Origin: Verrucomicrobiota bacterium
GTDB lineage: Bacteria; Verrucomicrobiota; Verrucomicrobiia; Limisphaerales; J093
Reading direction: 5' to 3'
DNA: 41,118 nt
Assembly: GCA_029556615.1 (NCBI GenBank)
Contig: JAKQDD010000203.1
Location: forward strand, 1-41,118
Positions within the stretch are counted from its first letter, which is position 1; every line of letters begins with the position of its first letter. Below, piece after piece: positions 23,054 through 31,430 of the stretch. The position numbers and the translations under genes were made by a program. Below the pieces are notes generated by a model, which was not told the origin of the DNA, searched no databases, and was given only the letters and a program-made list of their open reading frames with translations.

Positions 23054-23452
23054 TCAGGGACCTTTCGCTGCGTTGATGCTCAGAGCGAGGGCATGGCCCA
23101 TCCAGACCCCGACGAGACAAAGGACCACGGAGAGGACGACGTTGGCGCCGGCCCGGAGCCACTGGCCGTCCTCGACCAGGTTCAGGGTCTGCAGGCTGAA
23201 CGAGGAAAACGTGGTGTAACCCCCGCACAGACCGAACATGAAGAACTCGCGCAGGGAGGCAGGGGCCAGGAGCCGGCCTTCGGGGCCGGTGAGCGTTGCG
23301 AACAGGCCGATGACGAAGGAACCCGTGACGTTGACGACGACCGTGCCCCACGGGAAGGTCTGGCCGAAGCGGTCCGCGATCAATCCAGAGACGCCCCATC
23401 GGGCCACGCCTCCCAACCCGCTTCCGAGGAAGATCCAGAGTGCGTTGTTCAC
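23054..23452 (-). CDS. crcB: Fluoride channel CrcB/Fluc
   Basis: A 132-residue four-helix inner-membrane fluoride exporter subunit that works as an antiparallel dimer. Conserved features: GSGLGGVARWGVS in TM1, PWGTVVVNVTGSFVIG with the pore Asn in TM2, and GLCGGYTTFSSFSLQTL with the Phe-box and Na+-site region in TM3. The start is a GTG at 23452 (GTGAACAACGCA), since homologues begin close to this point. It forms an operon with DUF190. I looked for a fluoride riboswitch in the leader and did not find one. Confidence 0.93.
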   Translation of the reverse strand: MNNALWIFLGSGLGGVARWGVSGLIADRFGQTFPWGTVVVNVTGSFVIGLFATLTGPEGRLLAPASLREFFMFGLCGGYTTFSSFSLQTLNLVEDGQWLRAGANVVLSVVLCLVGVWMGHALALSINAAKGP

Positions 23453-23534
23453 AGGACAAGTCCTATGCGGAGACGACCTTCTCTTCAATGTGTCGCACCA
23501 GCAGCTGTGGCATACGGCTCGCCCTCGGTTTTAT

Positions 23535-23549
23535 GCTAGCAACGCTAGC
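23535..23549. promoter_or_regulatory. GCTAGC-AAC-GCTAGC palindrome, operator-like
   Basis: Two GCTAGC hexamers separated by 3 bp lie about 85 bp upstream of crcB. Dyads of this type are common operators for small ribbon-helix-helix, AbrB-like or HTH regulators of toxin-antitoxin modules. No such gene is adjacent here. It might control crcB-DUF190 or be a relic of a lost module. Confidence 0.35.
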
Positions 23550-23574
23550 GCACACCGGGGCCGAGCGTCAATCG

Positions 23575-23694
23575 CGGACCGAGGGCCGAGGACCGGCCGA
23601 GGCCGACCGCCGAGGACAGAGGACAGACGACCGAGGACGGCGCCCCCTTCACCCGCCGCGGTCGGCGTCCGCCTTCGCCGAGGCTTCGGCGGAC
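23575..23694. repeat. Low-complexity GGAC/CGAGG tract and REP-like palindrome
   Basis: The 358-bp gap 23453-23810 has no gene. From 23575 to about 23642 it consists of repeated CCGAGGAC/GAGGACAGA-like units. At 23667-23694 a palindrome GTCCGCC...GGCGGAC encloses TTCGCCGAGGCTTC, with a competing inner stem. This resembles dispersed REP-type intergenic elements that yield spurious 'AFAEASAD' peptides. A perfect 16-bp palindrome, GCAGGGTGCACCCTGC, follows at 23790-23805. Confidence 0.5.
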
Positions 23695-23810
23695 AGGCCC
23701 GCTCACGCCCGCGGGTACCGACGCAAGCCGCGGCATGTGCGGACGGACGCAGGGCCATCCTCTTCCAAAGCGGCTTGAAGGTGGCCATTGCAGGGTGCAC
23801 CCTGCGTCTT

Positions 23811-26261
23811 GTGAATTCCGACGTGACACCCTCGCCGCCCTACACGGCGGGCCGGCGGATCCGACGCTGGCTCCTTCGGCTGCTGGTATTGCTGGGCTTG
23901 CTGCTGGTGCTCGCCGTGGTCGGCGTGTGGTTGGCGCTGCGGGGGAGCCTTGCGAGGTTGGATGGGGAGACGCGCCTTCCGGGTTTGACGGCGGCGGTGG
24001 TTGTCGAGCGCGACGCCGAAGGCGTGCCGACGGTCACCGCCGGGAACCGCGCCGACCTCTTCCGCGCCGTTGGCTATGTGCACGCCCAGGAACGTTTTTT
24101 TCAGATGGACTTGCTGCGTCGCGCCAGTGCCGCCGAGCTGAGCGAGTTGTTCGGACCGGCCGCTCTCGAGTATGATCGGCACGTCCGGCCGTTGCGTCTG
24201 AGGAGCATTGCCGAGAAGGTCGTGACGCGAATCGATTCCGGCCACCAACGGCTTCTGCAGGCCTACAGCGACGGTGTGAATGCGGGTCTTGCAGCGCTCC
24301 GCGTGCGCCCGCCCGAGTACCTGCTCCTGCGGGTGGCGCCGCGGGCGTGGCAACCGGCGGACTCGATCCTTGTGCTGCATCGCATGGGCATGGAATTGAG
24401 CGACCCCGGCGCGGGACGCGAGCTGGAGAATGCCATTGCCCGGCAGGCGCTGCCGCCAGTGGCGCTGGCCTTCTACGTCCGACACGACACCGTCTGTCCT
24501 GCGGCCCTGGATGGGAGCACGATGCCGATTCCAAGAGTTCCGACCCCCGACGAATTCAGCCTGCGGGGAGCGGGCGGAGAGGGTGGGGGTGGGGGAATGT
24601 CCGGCGGCGGTGGTGATGCCGGGGGCGCGGCTGCAGCGGGTTTCGAGGGGCCGGAGGAGTACGTTCCTGGCAGCAACGCCTGGGCGATTGGGGGCCAGCG
24701 GACGGCCACGGGTGTGCCGATGCTGGCGAATGACATGCACCTGGGCCACAGCATGCCCAACATCTGGTATCGGATGCAGTTTGTGTGGCCCGATGCCGAC
24801 GGCACGGAACGGCGCACGATCGGGGTCACACTGCCCGGCACGGGCGTGATGGTTGTCGGCAGCAACGGCCGGATCGCCTGGGGCGTGACGGCGTCGCAAA
24901 TTGATGTGACCGACCTGGTGCTGCTCGAGACCGATGCGGACCATCCGAATGCGTACCGGGTGGGCGACACGTGGAAGTCGGTCGAGGTCGTGAGGGAGGT
25001 GATCCGGGTGGCGGGCCGGCCGGATGTCGTCCTCGAGTTGCCGTGGTCGCCCTGGGGTCCGGTGGTCACCAACGCCCTGGGTCAGCGAGCGGCCTGCCAT
25101 TGGGCGATGCTGGAGCCGGACGCGGCGAACCTCGGGTTGGCCGAGTTCGAGCGTGCCAGCGGGGTGGGCGAGGTGCTGGATGCGGCGCCGCGGTGTGGTT
25201 TGCCGTGGCTGAACGTTGTGGCGGCCGACCGGGATGGCGATATTGGCTGGACACTGGGAGGCCGTTTCCCGAAGCGCGTCGGCTTCGACGGGTGCCTGCC
25301 GGAGTCAAGGGCGGACGGCAGTCGGCGCTGGGACGGCTGGATCAGTCCGGGCGAGATGCCCCGGGTGCTGAACCCTGCGTCGGGGGCGATTTGGAGTGCG
25401 AACCAGCGGCAATTCGGGAGCGAGCTGTATCTGCGGATGATGGGCAGCGACGTCCTTGACCAAGGCGCTCGGGCTGGTCAGATCCGCGATCAACTCCTGC
25501 AGATGAGCGGGGCCCGGCCCGCGGACCTGCTTGCGGTTCAGCTTGACGATCGCGCCCTGTTTCTCGAGCCCTGGCAGCGCCGTCTGCTGAGCACCCTCGA
25601 TCGCGCGCCCCACGAGGCGCGCCTGGCCGAAGCCCGGGTCTGCGTCCAGAATTGGGGCGGTCGGGCCGGCATCGATTCGGTGGGCTACCGGCTGGTGCGG
25701 CGGTTTCGCCACGAGGTGATCGGGTTGTTGGTGGCCCCGGTGGCGGACCGATGTCGGCAGGTGAGCCGGGGGTTCGGCGGTCTTCCGGGGCACGCGGAAG
25801 GAGTTGCGCGGGACTTGCTCGAGCAACGCCCGGCGCACCTGTTGCCGCGGCCGTTTAACGATTACGACGAGCTCCTGCTGGCGGCGGCGAAGAAGGTCCT
25901 GGAGGGCATCCCCACGAATCGTCCGCTGGCGGAACACACGTGGGGCGATGCGAATCGCGTCAAGGTGCGCCACCCGTTGGGCGCCAACCTGCCCGCCTTC
26001 AGCCGGTGGCTCGATCTGCCGGAGCGCATGTTGCCCGGCGACCAGGACATGCCCCGCGCTCAGGGACGCGGCTTTGGCGCTTCAGAGCGGATGGTGGTGA
26101 GCCCGGGTCGGGAGGCCGAAGGTCTCTTCCACATGCCCGGCGGGCAGAGCGGGCATTTTCTCTCGCCCTTCTATCGAGCCGGGCACGTGGCGTGGGAGGA
26201 GGGGCGCCCCACGCCGCTGCTGCCGGGCCCGACCCGGTACTCGCTTCGTTTGAAGCCGTGA
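23811..26261 (+). CDS. Penicillin acylase family (Ntn) amidohydrolase
   Basis: An 816-residue N-terminal-nucleophile hydrolase that would cleave an amide (beta-lactam side chain, acyl-homoserine lactone or similar) outside the cytoplasm. A basic N-terminus and a strong hydrophobic segment (LLRLLVLLGLLLVLAVVGVWLAL) form a signal anchor. The alpha chain (VVERDAEGVPTVTAGNRADLFRAVGYVHAQERFFQMDLLRR) is followed by a glycine-rich spacer peptide. The autocatalytic beta-chain start is Ser288 in VPGSNAWAIGG, then NDMHLGHSMPNIWY. The C-terminal part has HTWGDANRV and PGGQSGHFLSPFY. The start is uncertain: GTGs at 23781, 23811 and 23823 are in frame and none has a good ribosome-binding site. Confidence 0.9.
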   Translation: MNSDVTPSPPYTAGRRIRRWLLRLLVLLGLLLVLAVVGVWLALRGSLARLDGETRLPGLTAAVVVERDAEGVPTVTAGNRADLFRAVGYVHAQERFFQMDLLRRASAAELSELFGPAALEYDRHVRPLRLRSIAEKVVTRIDSGHQRLLQAYSDGVNAGLAALRVRPPEYLLLRVAPRAWQPADSILVLHRMGMELSDPGAGRELENAIARQALPPVALAFYVRHDTVCPAALDGSTMPIPRVPTPDEFSLRGAGGEGGGGGMSGGGGDAGGAAAAGFEGPEEYVPGSNAWAIGGQRTATGVPMLANDMHLGHSMPNIWYRMQFVWPDADGTERRTIGVTLPGTGVMVVGSNGRIAWGVTASQIDVTDLVLLETDADHPNAYRVGDTWKSVEVVREVIRVAGRPDVVLELPWSPWGPVVTNALGQRAACHWAMLEPDAANLGLAEFERASGVGEVLDAAPRCGLPWLNVVAADRDGDIGWTLGGRFPKRVGFDGCLPESRADGSRRWDGWISPGEMPRVLNPASGAIWSANQRQFGSELYLRMMGSDVLDQGARAGQIRDQLLQMSGARPADLLAVQLDDRALFLEPWQRRLLSTLDRAPHEARLAEARVCVQNWGGRAGIDSVGYRLVRRFRHEVIGLLVAPVADRCRQVSRGFGGLPGHAEGVARDLLEQRPAHLLPRPFNDYDELLLAAAKKVLEGIPTNRPLAEHTWGDANRVKVRHPLGANLPAFSRWLDLPERMLPGDQDMPRAQGRGFGASERMVVSPGREAEGLFHMPGGQSGHFLSPFYRAGHVAWEEGRPTPLLPGPTRYSLRLKP

Positions 26262-26295
26262 TGCCAGCAGGGGGCAGGCGGCTGCGAGCTGTGGT

Positions 26296-26766
26296 TCATT
26301 GCAGGAGCTTCTTTGCTGCGTCGCCTGCGGCCTTCGAGGCGTCCTTGGCTGCTGCCGAGGCGAGGGCCTTTTGGATCTGCGCCTTGAGGTCGTCGACCAG
26401 CTTTTGCTGGTCGGGGGTCAACTGGAGCCCGGCGAGTTTCTGTTGCAGGATGCTCATGGCATCCGTGTACTTGCCGGTGCTCACGAGGTTCTTCGCCTGA
26501 TCGATGACGGTCTGGACTTGCGTCTGGGCGGCGGCTGTGGCGTCGGCTGCCTTCTTCTGTGCGTCGGCCACGGCGCCCTGGACGGCGTCCTTGGCTTGAT
26601 CGGCGGCTTTGCTGACGTCCTTCTGCAGGTCGGCGGCGGCGGCGCCGACGGCGCCGGAGCCCTGATCCGGGGCGGGAGTTGGCTCGGTCTTCTTGCCGCA
26701 GGCGGCGAGCAGGGCCAAGGCTGAGACGACACAGACGACCGACAACAACGGCTTCATGGTTTTCAT
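26296..26766 (-). CDS. Alanine-rich coiled-coil lipoprotein
   Basis: A 156-residue lipoprotein with an N-terminal signal ending in the lipobox LLAAC, so Cys at about residue 23 should be lipidated. The mature part is Ala/Lys/Gln/Asp-rich and helical, with repeated ADAQKKAADATAAAQTQVQ and AAAKDASKAAGDAAKK segments. This resembles the Lpp-like or apolipophorin-like envelope helices found in many bacteria. It converges with the penicillin-acylase gene, with 34 bp between stops. No enzyme motif; a structural or stress-related envelope role is a guess. Confidence 0.75.
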   Translation of the reverse strand: MKTMKPLLSVVCVVSALALLAACGKKTEPTPAPDQGSGAVGAAAADLQKDVSKAADQAKDAVQGAVADAQKKAADATAAAQTQVQTVIDQAKNLVSTGKYTDAMSILQQKLAGLQLTPDQQKLVDDLKAQIQKALASAAAKDASKAAGDAAKKLLQ

Positions 26767-27027
26767 TGGTGTTTTCCGTTATAGGGTCCCTCGCCCAGGA
26801 GAGAACCCATGCTCCTTATAGACGCATCGGGAGGGGGATGCAAGAACGGACAGAGGGAGCCCATGGGGCATTCGTCGGTCGGTCGGGCGTCTCAGAGGAT
26901 GCACTCCCTGCCTCGTGCCCTGCGTACGGGCCGGTGGCGCTCCTGCCACCGTGGCGGAGGAACCGGAAGCCGCCCGTTGCATGAGCTCGACTCCAGTACA
27001 AAGTGCTCCTTGCGGCGCGGTCGGACC

Positions 27028-27057
27028 TTGACCTCGAACGAGGGCAATCCCTAAAGT
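27028..27057 (+). promoter_or_regulatory. Possible sigma-70-type promoter of the toxin-antitoxin pair
   Basis: TTGACC (27028-27033) and TAAAGT (27052-27057) are separated by 18 bp and end only 8 bp before the antitoxin ATG. No Shine-Dalgarno sequence fits between, so the message may be leaderless. The rest of the 299-bp gap 26767-27065 shows no gene I can support; it may contain a degenerate intergenic repeat. Confidence 0.4.
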
Positions 27058-27065
27058 ATGCCATT

Positions 27066-27347
27066 ATGACACGGACAAGCATCATGTTACCGGAGGACGT
27101 GAAACGGCGGGCGATGGCCGAAGCGCGGAAGGAAAACGTCTCCTTCGCCGATTTCGTGCGCCGTGCCATTGTCGAGAAGCTGCCATGTTCGGGGAAAGGC
27201 GCGGACCCTCTCAAGCGTCGGCGCACGGACCCGCTGTTTCGGTTGCTGGACCACCTTCCCCCGGTGCGCGGGGACACCCCGGGCGATGTTGCCGCCAACC
27301 ATGACGACTACCTGTACGGCGAGAAGCACGCCGGGGATCGGCCATGA
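27066..27347 (+). CDS. Ribbon-helix-helix antitoxin (VapB-like)
   Basis: A 93-residue antitoxin. Residues 1-37 form a ribbon-helix-helix DNA-binding domain: the beta-strand MTRTSIMLPED, then VKRRAMAEARKENVSFADFVRRAIVEKL. The C-terminal part (DPLFRLLDHLPPVRGDTPGDVAANHDDYLYG) is the usual toxin-binding extension, which wraps the PIN toxin's active site. The ATG at 27066 is preferred to one further upstream at 27003. The stop overlaps the toxin start by four bases, giving coupled translation. It would repress its own promoter together with the toxin. Confidence 0.88.
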   Translation: MTRTSIMLPEDVKRRAMAEARKENVSFADFVRRAIVEKLPCSGKGADPLKRRRTDPLFRLLDHLPPVRGDTPGDVAANHDDYLYGEKHAGDRP

Positions 27348-27757
27348 ACGCGCTGTTTGTGGATACGGGGGCGCTCGTTGCGCGGGTCCTGCCTCGCGAC
27401 CAGCACCATGTCGCGAGCCGTCGCGGATGGGAGTCGCTTGAAGACGTGGTGGTCCGGCTTTATTCGAGCGAGCATGTCCTGGACGAAGCGGTTTCCTTGC
27501 TGGTCCGGCATGCTGGCGCCACGTACGCGGCTCGCTGGGCCCGCGACCATCTCGCGTCCGAGGAAATCCGGTGGCTTGATTCCAACCGTGAGGACTGGCG
27601 CGACGCGCTGCATTGGTTGGAGCGGTTTGGGGACCAGAAGTTGAGTTTCACCGATTGCCTTTCGTTCAGTCTGATGCGGCGCGAAGGCATTCAAGCGGTG
27701 TTCGGCTTCGATCATCACTTCGCGTTGGCCGGCTACGAACTCTGGCCTCGCCTGTGA
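27344..27757 (+). CDS. PIN-domain ribonuclease toxin (VapC-like)
   Basis: A 137-residue PIN-domain toxin that cleaves RNA with Mg2+/Mn2+. The acidic tetrad is intact: Asp7 (LFVDTGAL), Glu48 (VLDEAVSLL), Asp104 (SFTDCLSF) and Asp123 (VFGFDHHF). The length is normal for VapC. The gene overlaps its antitoxin by four bases. It converges with the DUF4838 gene. Likely RNA target (tRNA or rRNA) cannot be told from sequence. Confidence 0.92.
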   Translation: MNALFVDTGALVARVLPRDQHHVASRRGWESLEDVVVRLYSSEHVLDEAVSLLVRHAGATYAARWARDHLASEEIRWLDSNREDWRDALHWLERFGDQKLSFTDCLSFSLMRREGIQAVFGFDHHFALAGYELWPRL

Positions 27758-27821
27758 CGCTGCCCGTTGGCCCTCGTCGAGCCAGTCGTCGCCGTCCCGC
27801 TCCTGGATTCTCCCGGCCGGT

Positions 27822-29753
27822 TCACTTCGCCGCCTCGGACGGCGATTGACCCGCCTGCGCTCGCCCCTGCTGCATCCACTCCCAGAACGCCCGACGCCAC
27901 AGCGCGACGCGTTGCTTCTCGAGGTCCGTCGCGGCCCGTTGTTCCGCCTGTGTCATGAGCGAACCCATTGCCTCCATTCGCTCCGCCGTGCCCAGGCGCT
28001 CCCACGCGACCCGCTTCCAGTCGATCCCGTCCCGGCGAGCGTAGGGCGGGGGGTAGTTCGCTCGATCGCAGGCGATCGTCTCCATGCCGAGGTAGAACCG
28101 CTTCATCGGGTCGCCCGCGGCGCCGAAATACAGACGGAAGAACTCGTCGATCAGTCCATCGACGCTCGTCTCCGGATCATCCCACACCTTCACCATCACG
28201 TACTGCTCGAGTTGGTCCTGTTCGCCACACTCGAAGATCCCGCGCACGCCGTCCCGGATGAAACCCTGCATGGCCTTCGCGGTCTCATGGACCATGACAT
28301 GCGGGAAGCAGTGCCATTGGTTGATCAGCGCGGGTTCCATCGGGTGATGGTAGTAGACCCAAAGGAACATCGGTGCCGGGGTCTTCTGCTTCCACCCTTG
28401 ATAGAACCGGAAGTCGTTCTCCTTCATCTCCGGATGCACCGGGTAGTAGCACGTGTGGAGACACGGCGCCACGGAGACATTCGGTTCGACCGGGAAGGAC
28501 GGCGGCACGGCGTAGGCCCAATACGCCAGCGTCGCGATATACCGGTCCGGATGCGTCCGCCGCACCTCCCGCGCCACCGCGTTGACAAACGTGAACCAGT
28601 AGTCGCTCATCTCCCCGCTGCTGAAGAACCCGGTCCGCATCGGCCCCCGGTCCTTCAACAGCGCCGCACACGACGGGCACGTGCAGAGGTTCATGTTGTC
28701 GTCCGGCACGATCGCGAAATAGTCCCCCGCCGCCTTCCATCCCTCCGGCAGCCCCCCCTTCCCGTCGAAGAAATCCCGCGCCCGCTGCGCCACCTGCTGG
28801 ATCAGTTTGGGATGGGTGTAGCAAAGCTGCGATCCGGCGCTCTTGGGGTTCTTCGACTGGTACTCCGGATCGTTGAACACCTCCTTGATCGTGCTCCGAT
28901 GAAACGTGTGGTTCGCCGCCCAGGGCACTCCGCCCTGCCGCATCCGACGCCAGTGCAACCGCACCTGGTCCTGCGTGAACTTGCCCCATTGCGTCCGCAG
29001 GAACGGCCAGTTCCCCGCGTGCAGCGCGCTCCGATGCGCCAGAGCCGGCGTCCGCCGCACAGCCTGTCCCTCGACCGCGAGCGATCCGCGTGAAGGAACC
29101 ACAAGCCCGACCCCCGCCGGCCCATACCATCGCACGCCACAGAATCGCTCGAGAAAATCGTATGCCGCCAGACAACTCCCCTGGTCGTCGTACAGCCCCG
29201 GCAACTCGATGTCGCCGGCGCTCCGCTCCGGCATCCCCACCGCCTTCCAGTAGTCGATCCGATGCCGCAGGTCCGCCATCGATGCCCCCACCATCGGGCG
29301 GCCCGCCACGTTCCGATTCGCTTCCGTGTCCTCCCAGTCGCGCCCGATCAGAACGACGGTGTCCGGCCGGAACACGATGCCATACTCCTGGGTCTTGAAG
29401 TCCCGACTGCGAAAGCCCAGCGCGCGCGTCGGTTCGCTCTCACCGACGAGGATCCGGCGTTCGGCGCTCCCGCCACCCGGCCCCGGATCGCCGTCCGAGC
29501 GGATGGGAATCTCCGCTCCCGTGATCTTGAGCACGTGACTCTGGAGTTCGAGCGCTGCGAGCCGGGCAGCGGGCGTCGGTCGCGGCGCGGTCACGATCAC
29601 ACAGGCAGGCTTGCCATCCCGCGTCAGCTCGAATGCCGCCGCGCCGGCCTGCCGTCCGCTCGAGCTGCCCATCGCCGCGATGGCGCACAGAAGCCACGTC
29701 AATCCGCCGGACTTCATCCCGGCCGGAACACGGCCCCGGAAGCGCCGTGACAT
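27822..29753 (-). CDS. DUF4838 domain-containing exported protein (glycoside-hydrolase-associated)
   Basis: A 643-residue exported protein of the DUF4838 family, common in PVC and Bacteroidota genomes and often in sugar-degradation loci. A signal peptide (LTWLLCAIAAMGSSSGRQAGAAA) precedes an alpha-glucuronidase-N-like/GH20-N-like domain (PTPAARLAALELQSHVLKITGAEIPI, RILVGES). Then come YDDQGSCLAAYDFLERFCGVRWYGP, NHTFHR, the CTCPSC Cys motif in IVPDDNMNLCTCPSC, and FFRLYFGAAGDPMKRFY. ATGs at 29753 and 29717 are both possible; one at 29798 would overlap the upstream gene. It lies directly after a Gfo/Idh oxidoreductase, suggesting joint sugar catabolism. Its enzymatic activity is unproven. Confidence 0.82.
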   Translation of the reverse strand: MSRRFRGRVPAGMKSGGLTWLLCAIAAMGSSSGRQAGAAAFELTRDGKPACVIVTAPRPTPAARLAALELQSHVLKITGAEIPIRSDGDPGPGGGSAERRILVGESEPTRALGFRSRDFKTQEYGIVFRPDTVVLIGRDWEDTEANRNVAGRPMVGASMADLRHRIDYWKAVGMPERSAGDIELPGLYDDQGSCLAAYDFLERFCGVRWYGPAGVGLVVPSRGSLAVEGQAVRRTPALAHRSALHAGNWPFLRTQWGKFTQDQVRLHWRRMRQGGVPWAANHTFHRSTIKEVFNDPEYQSKNPKSAGSQLCYTHPKLIQQVAQRARDFFDGKGGLPEGWKAAGDYFAIVPDDNMNLCTCPSCAALLKDRGPMRTGFFSSGEMSDYWFTFVNAVAREVRRTHPDRYIATLAYWAYAVPPSFPVEPNVSVAPCLHTCYYPVHPEMKENDFRFYQGWKQKTPAPMFLWVYYHHPMEPALINQWHCFPHVMVHETAKAMQGFIRDGVRGIFECGEQDQLEQYVMVKVWDDPETSVDGLIDEFFRLYFGAAGDPMKRFYLGMETIACDRANYPPPYARRDGIDWKRVAWERLGTAERMEAMGSLMTQAEQRAATDLEKQRVALWRRAFWEWMQQGRAQAGQSPSEAAK

Positions 29754-29784
29754 GCTCCAGACGTCCTGCCGGGACCCCAAGATG

Positions 29785-30942
29785 TCAACGGTTGCCATGT
29801 GACCCCACGGCCTTCTCAGACAGCGTGAAAGCCGGCAGTCTGACGACGGTGCCGCCTTGGAGCGCCGACTGATGGGCGCACAAGCCGACGCACGTCCAAT
29901 TCGCCGATTGCCGTGCGTTCGGGAACGGGTCGCGCGCTTCGGCGAGCGCCGTGGCGAATTCATGGGCGAGGTGCGGGTGGCTGCCGCCGTGGCCGCTGCC
30001 CTGGGTGAAGCTGAGATGGGTCTTCTTGCTGGCGTCGTAGACGCCCTGCGTCGTGTAGCGAGCGATGCTGCGTGGCAGGAGCTTCGCGAAGTCGGGGCAC
30101 GCGACGCGCCTCGGGATCTTTGGCTCCGGCCGCTTTGCCGTGTGGAGGACCAACGGCTCATGCTCGATCAGCGGCCACTCGACCGACTGCTTGGTGCCGT
30201 ACACGTCGAAACTCTCCCGATACTGCCGGGCGACGTCGAACAGCGACCGGACAATGCGCGCGCTCAAGTCGGAGTCCTTGAACTTGATGTGCGTCGTCTC
30301 GACGGCGAAGGGCGAGCGGTACTTCTCGATGAGCTCGGGGCGGATCGTGCCGGACCCGAAGCAACTCACGTATTCGGCGTCGAGGCGCAGCAGGCCGGCC
30401 ACGGGCCCGACGCAATGGGTGGCGTACCACATGGGCGGCAGCCCGGGCCAGTAGTTGGGCCAGCCGTCCATGTCCTGTTGGTGGCTGGCCTGGAGGAACT
30501 GGACCTTCCCCAAGGCGCCTTTCTCGCAGAGTTCCTTGATGAAGAGAAACTCCCGCGAGTACACCACCGTCTCCATCATCATGTAGAGGAGGCCGGTCTG
30601 GCGGCTGAGGTCCACGATCTTCCGGCAATCGGCGATGCTGGTGGCCATCGGGACCGTACAGGCCACGTGCTTGCCGGCCTTGAGCGCGGCGATCGCCATC
30701 GCCGCGTGATCGGGAATCGGCGTGTTGATGTGGACGGCGTCGAGGTCGGGGTCTTTGAGCAGTTCCTTGAAGTCCGTGTAGCGGCGTTCGACGCCGAAGT
30801 AGTCGCCCACCGCGTTGAGCTTCGCCGGCGTGCGCTGGCAGATGGCGTGGCAGCGGGTTCGGGGATGGTGTTGCCAGAGAGGGATGAACTCGGCGCCGAA
30901 GCCGAGCCCGACGATGGCGATGTTGAATCGGTCTTTGCTCAT
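29785..30942 (-). CDS. Gfo/Idh/MocA family oxidoreductase, atypical
   Basis: A 385-residue NAD(P)-binding protein. The N-terminal Rossmann fold has IAIVGLGFGAEF, followed by FKELLKDPDLDAVHINTPIPDHAAMAIAALKAGKHVAC. At the position where most family members have the EKP motif with the catalytic Lys, this one has TVP (ACTVPMATS), so classical dehydrogenase chemistry may be altered. The C-terminal domain includes SGHGGSHPHLAHEFATALAE, which may bind metal or substrate through its His residues. It lacks a signal peptide. It is upstream of DUF4838 on the same strand. The substrate is presumably a sugar or inositol derivative. Confidence 0.85.
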   Translation of the reverse strand: MSKDRFNIAIVGLGFGAEFIPLWQHHPRTRCHAICQRTPAKLNAVGDYFGVERRYTDFKELLKDPDLDAVHINTPIPDHAAMAIAALKAGKHVACTVPMATSIADCRKIVDLSRQTGLLYMMMETVVYSREFLFIKELCEKGALGKVQFLQASHQQDMDGWPNYWPGLPPMWYATHCVGPVAGLLRLDAEYVSCFGSGTIRPELIEKYRSPFAVETTHIKFKDSDLSARIVRSLFDVARQYRESFDVYGTKQSVEWPLIEHEPLVLHTAKRPEPKIPRRVACPDFAKLLPRSIARYTTQGVYDASKKTHLSFTQGSGHGGSHPHLAHEFATALAEARDPFPNARQSANWTCVGLCAHQSALQGGTVVRLPAFTLSEKAVGSHGNR

Positions 30943-31078
30943 GGGCCTGGAGCGGGCCGGCGGTTTGGCGTCGCCCGCTGCGCAACGTTGTGGATGCATT
31001 GAATGACTCTGCGCCGCCAGCATGTCGGCTGGCCCCCCGCAGCGTCAAGTCCCCTCCAGCACCCGGATTCCCGAGGCC

Positions 31079-31399
31079 ATGGGCAGTGCCTTGTCAGTGT
31101 CCGAAAACGTCTTTCGCATTGGCAATCACGGATACGTCATCGATCCCCCTTTCCTCCCCGTCGGTGCCCGCGACCAGGAGGAACCTTGGGCCTTTTGCGA
31201 ATACGCATCCTTCCTCTCGTCACGCCACCTCGGGCGCGCCAACATCGGTTTCTGTGACGGCGACGTCGAATCCATGAAGGCCGCTGACGCCAGTTTTAAC
31301 AACCGCCTCTGGAACGGCTGCAACGACCCGCGTGCAAAGCTCGTGCTGCCGGAGCCCCCGGCCAACTGGCCCTCCGGTTGGAGGCGAGACACGATGTAG
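31079..31399 (+). pseudogene. C-terminal remnant of a prepilin-like protein with H-X9-DG motif
   Basis: The fragment reads ENVFRIGNHGYVIDPP, then WAFCEYASF, SSRHLGRANIGFCDGDVESMKA and NNRLWNGCNDPR. This is the characteristic C-terminal end of prepilin-type proteins with the H-X9-DG motif (His, nine residues, DG), abundant in Verrucomicrobiota and Planctomycetota. The N-terminal prepilin peptidase site and helix are absent: the region just upstream is a different, non-matching sequence after the oxidoreductase start. It is therefore a truncated gene, probably cut off by deletion. Confidence 0.65.
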
Positions 31400-31430
31400 C
31401 CTACAGCCCTCGGCCTTCCTCGCGCCGCCC

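Noticed and set aside
23453..23560. Fluoride riboswitch upstream of crcB
   Set aside because: I could not find the conserved GAUG/pseudoknot core segments in the leader on the minus strand.
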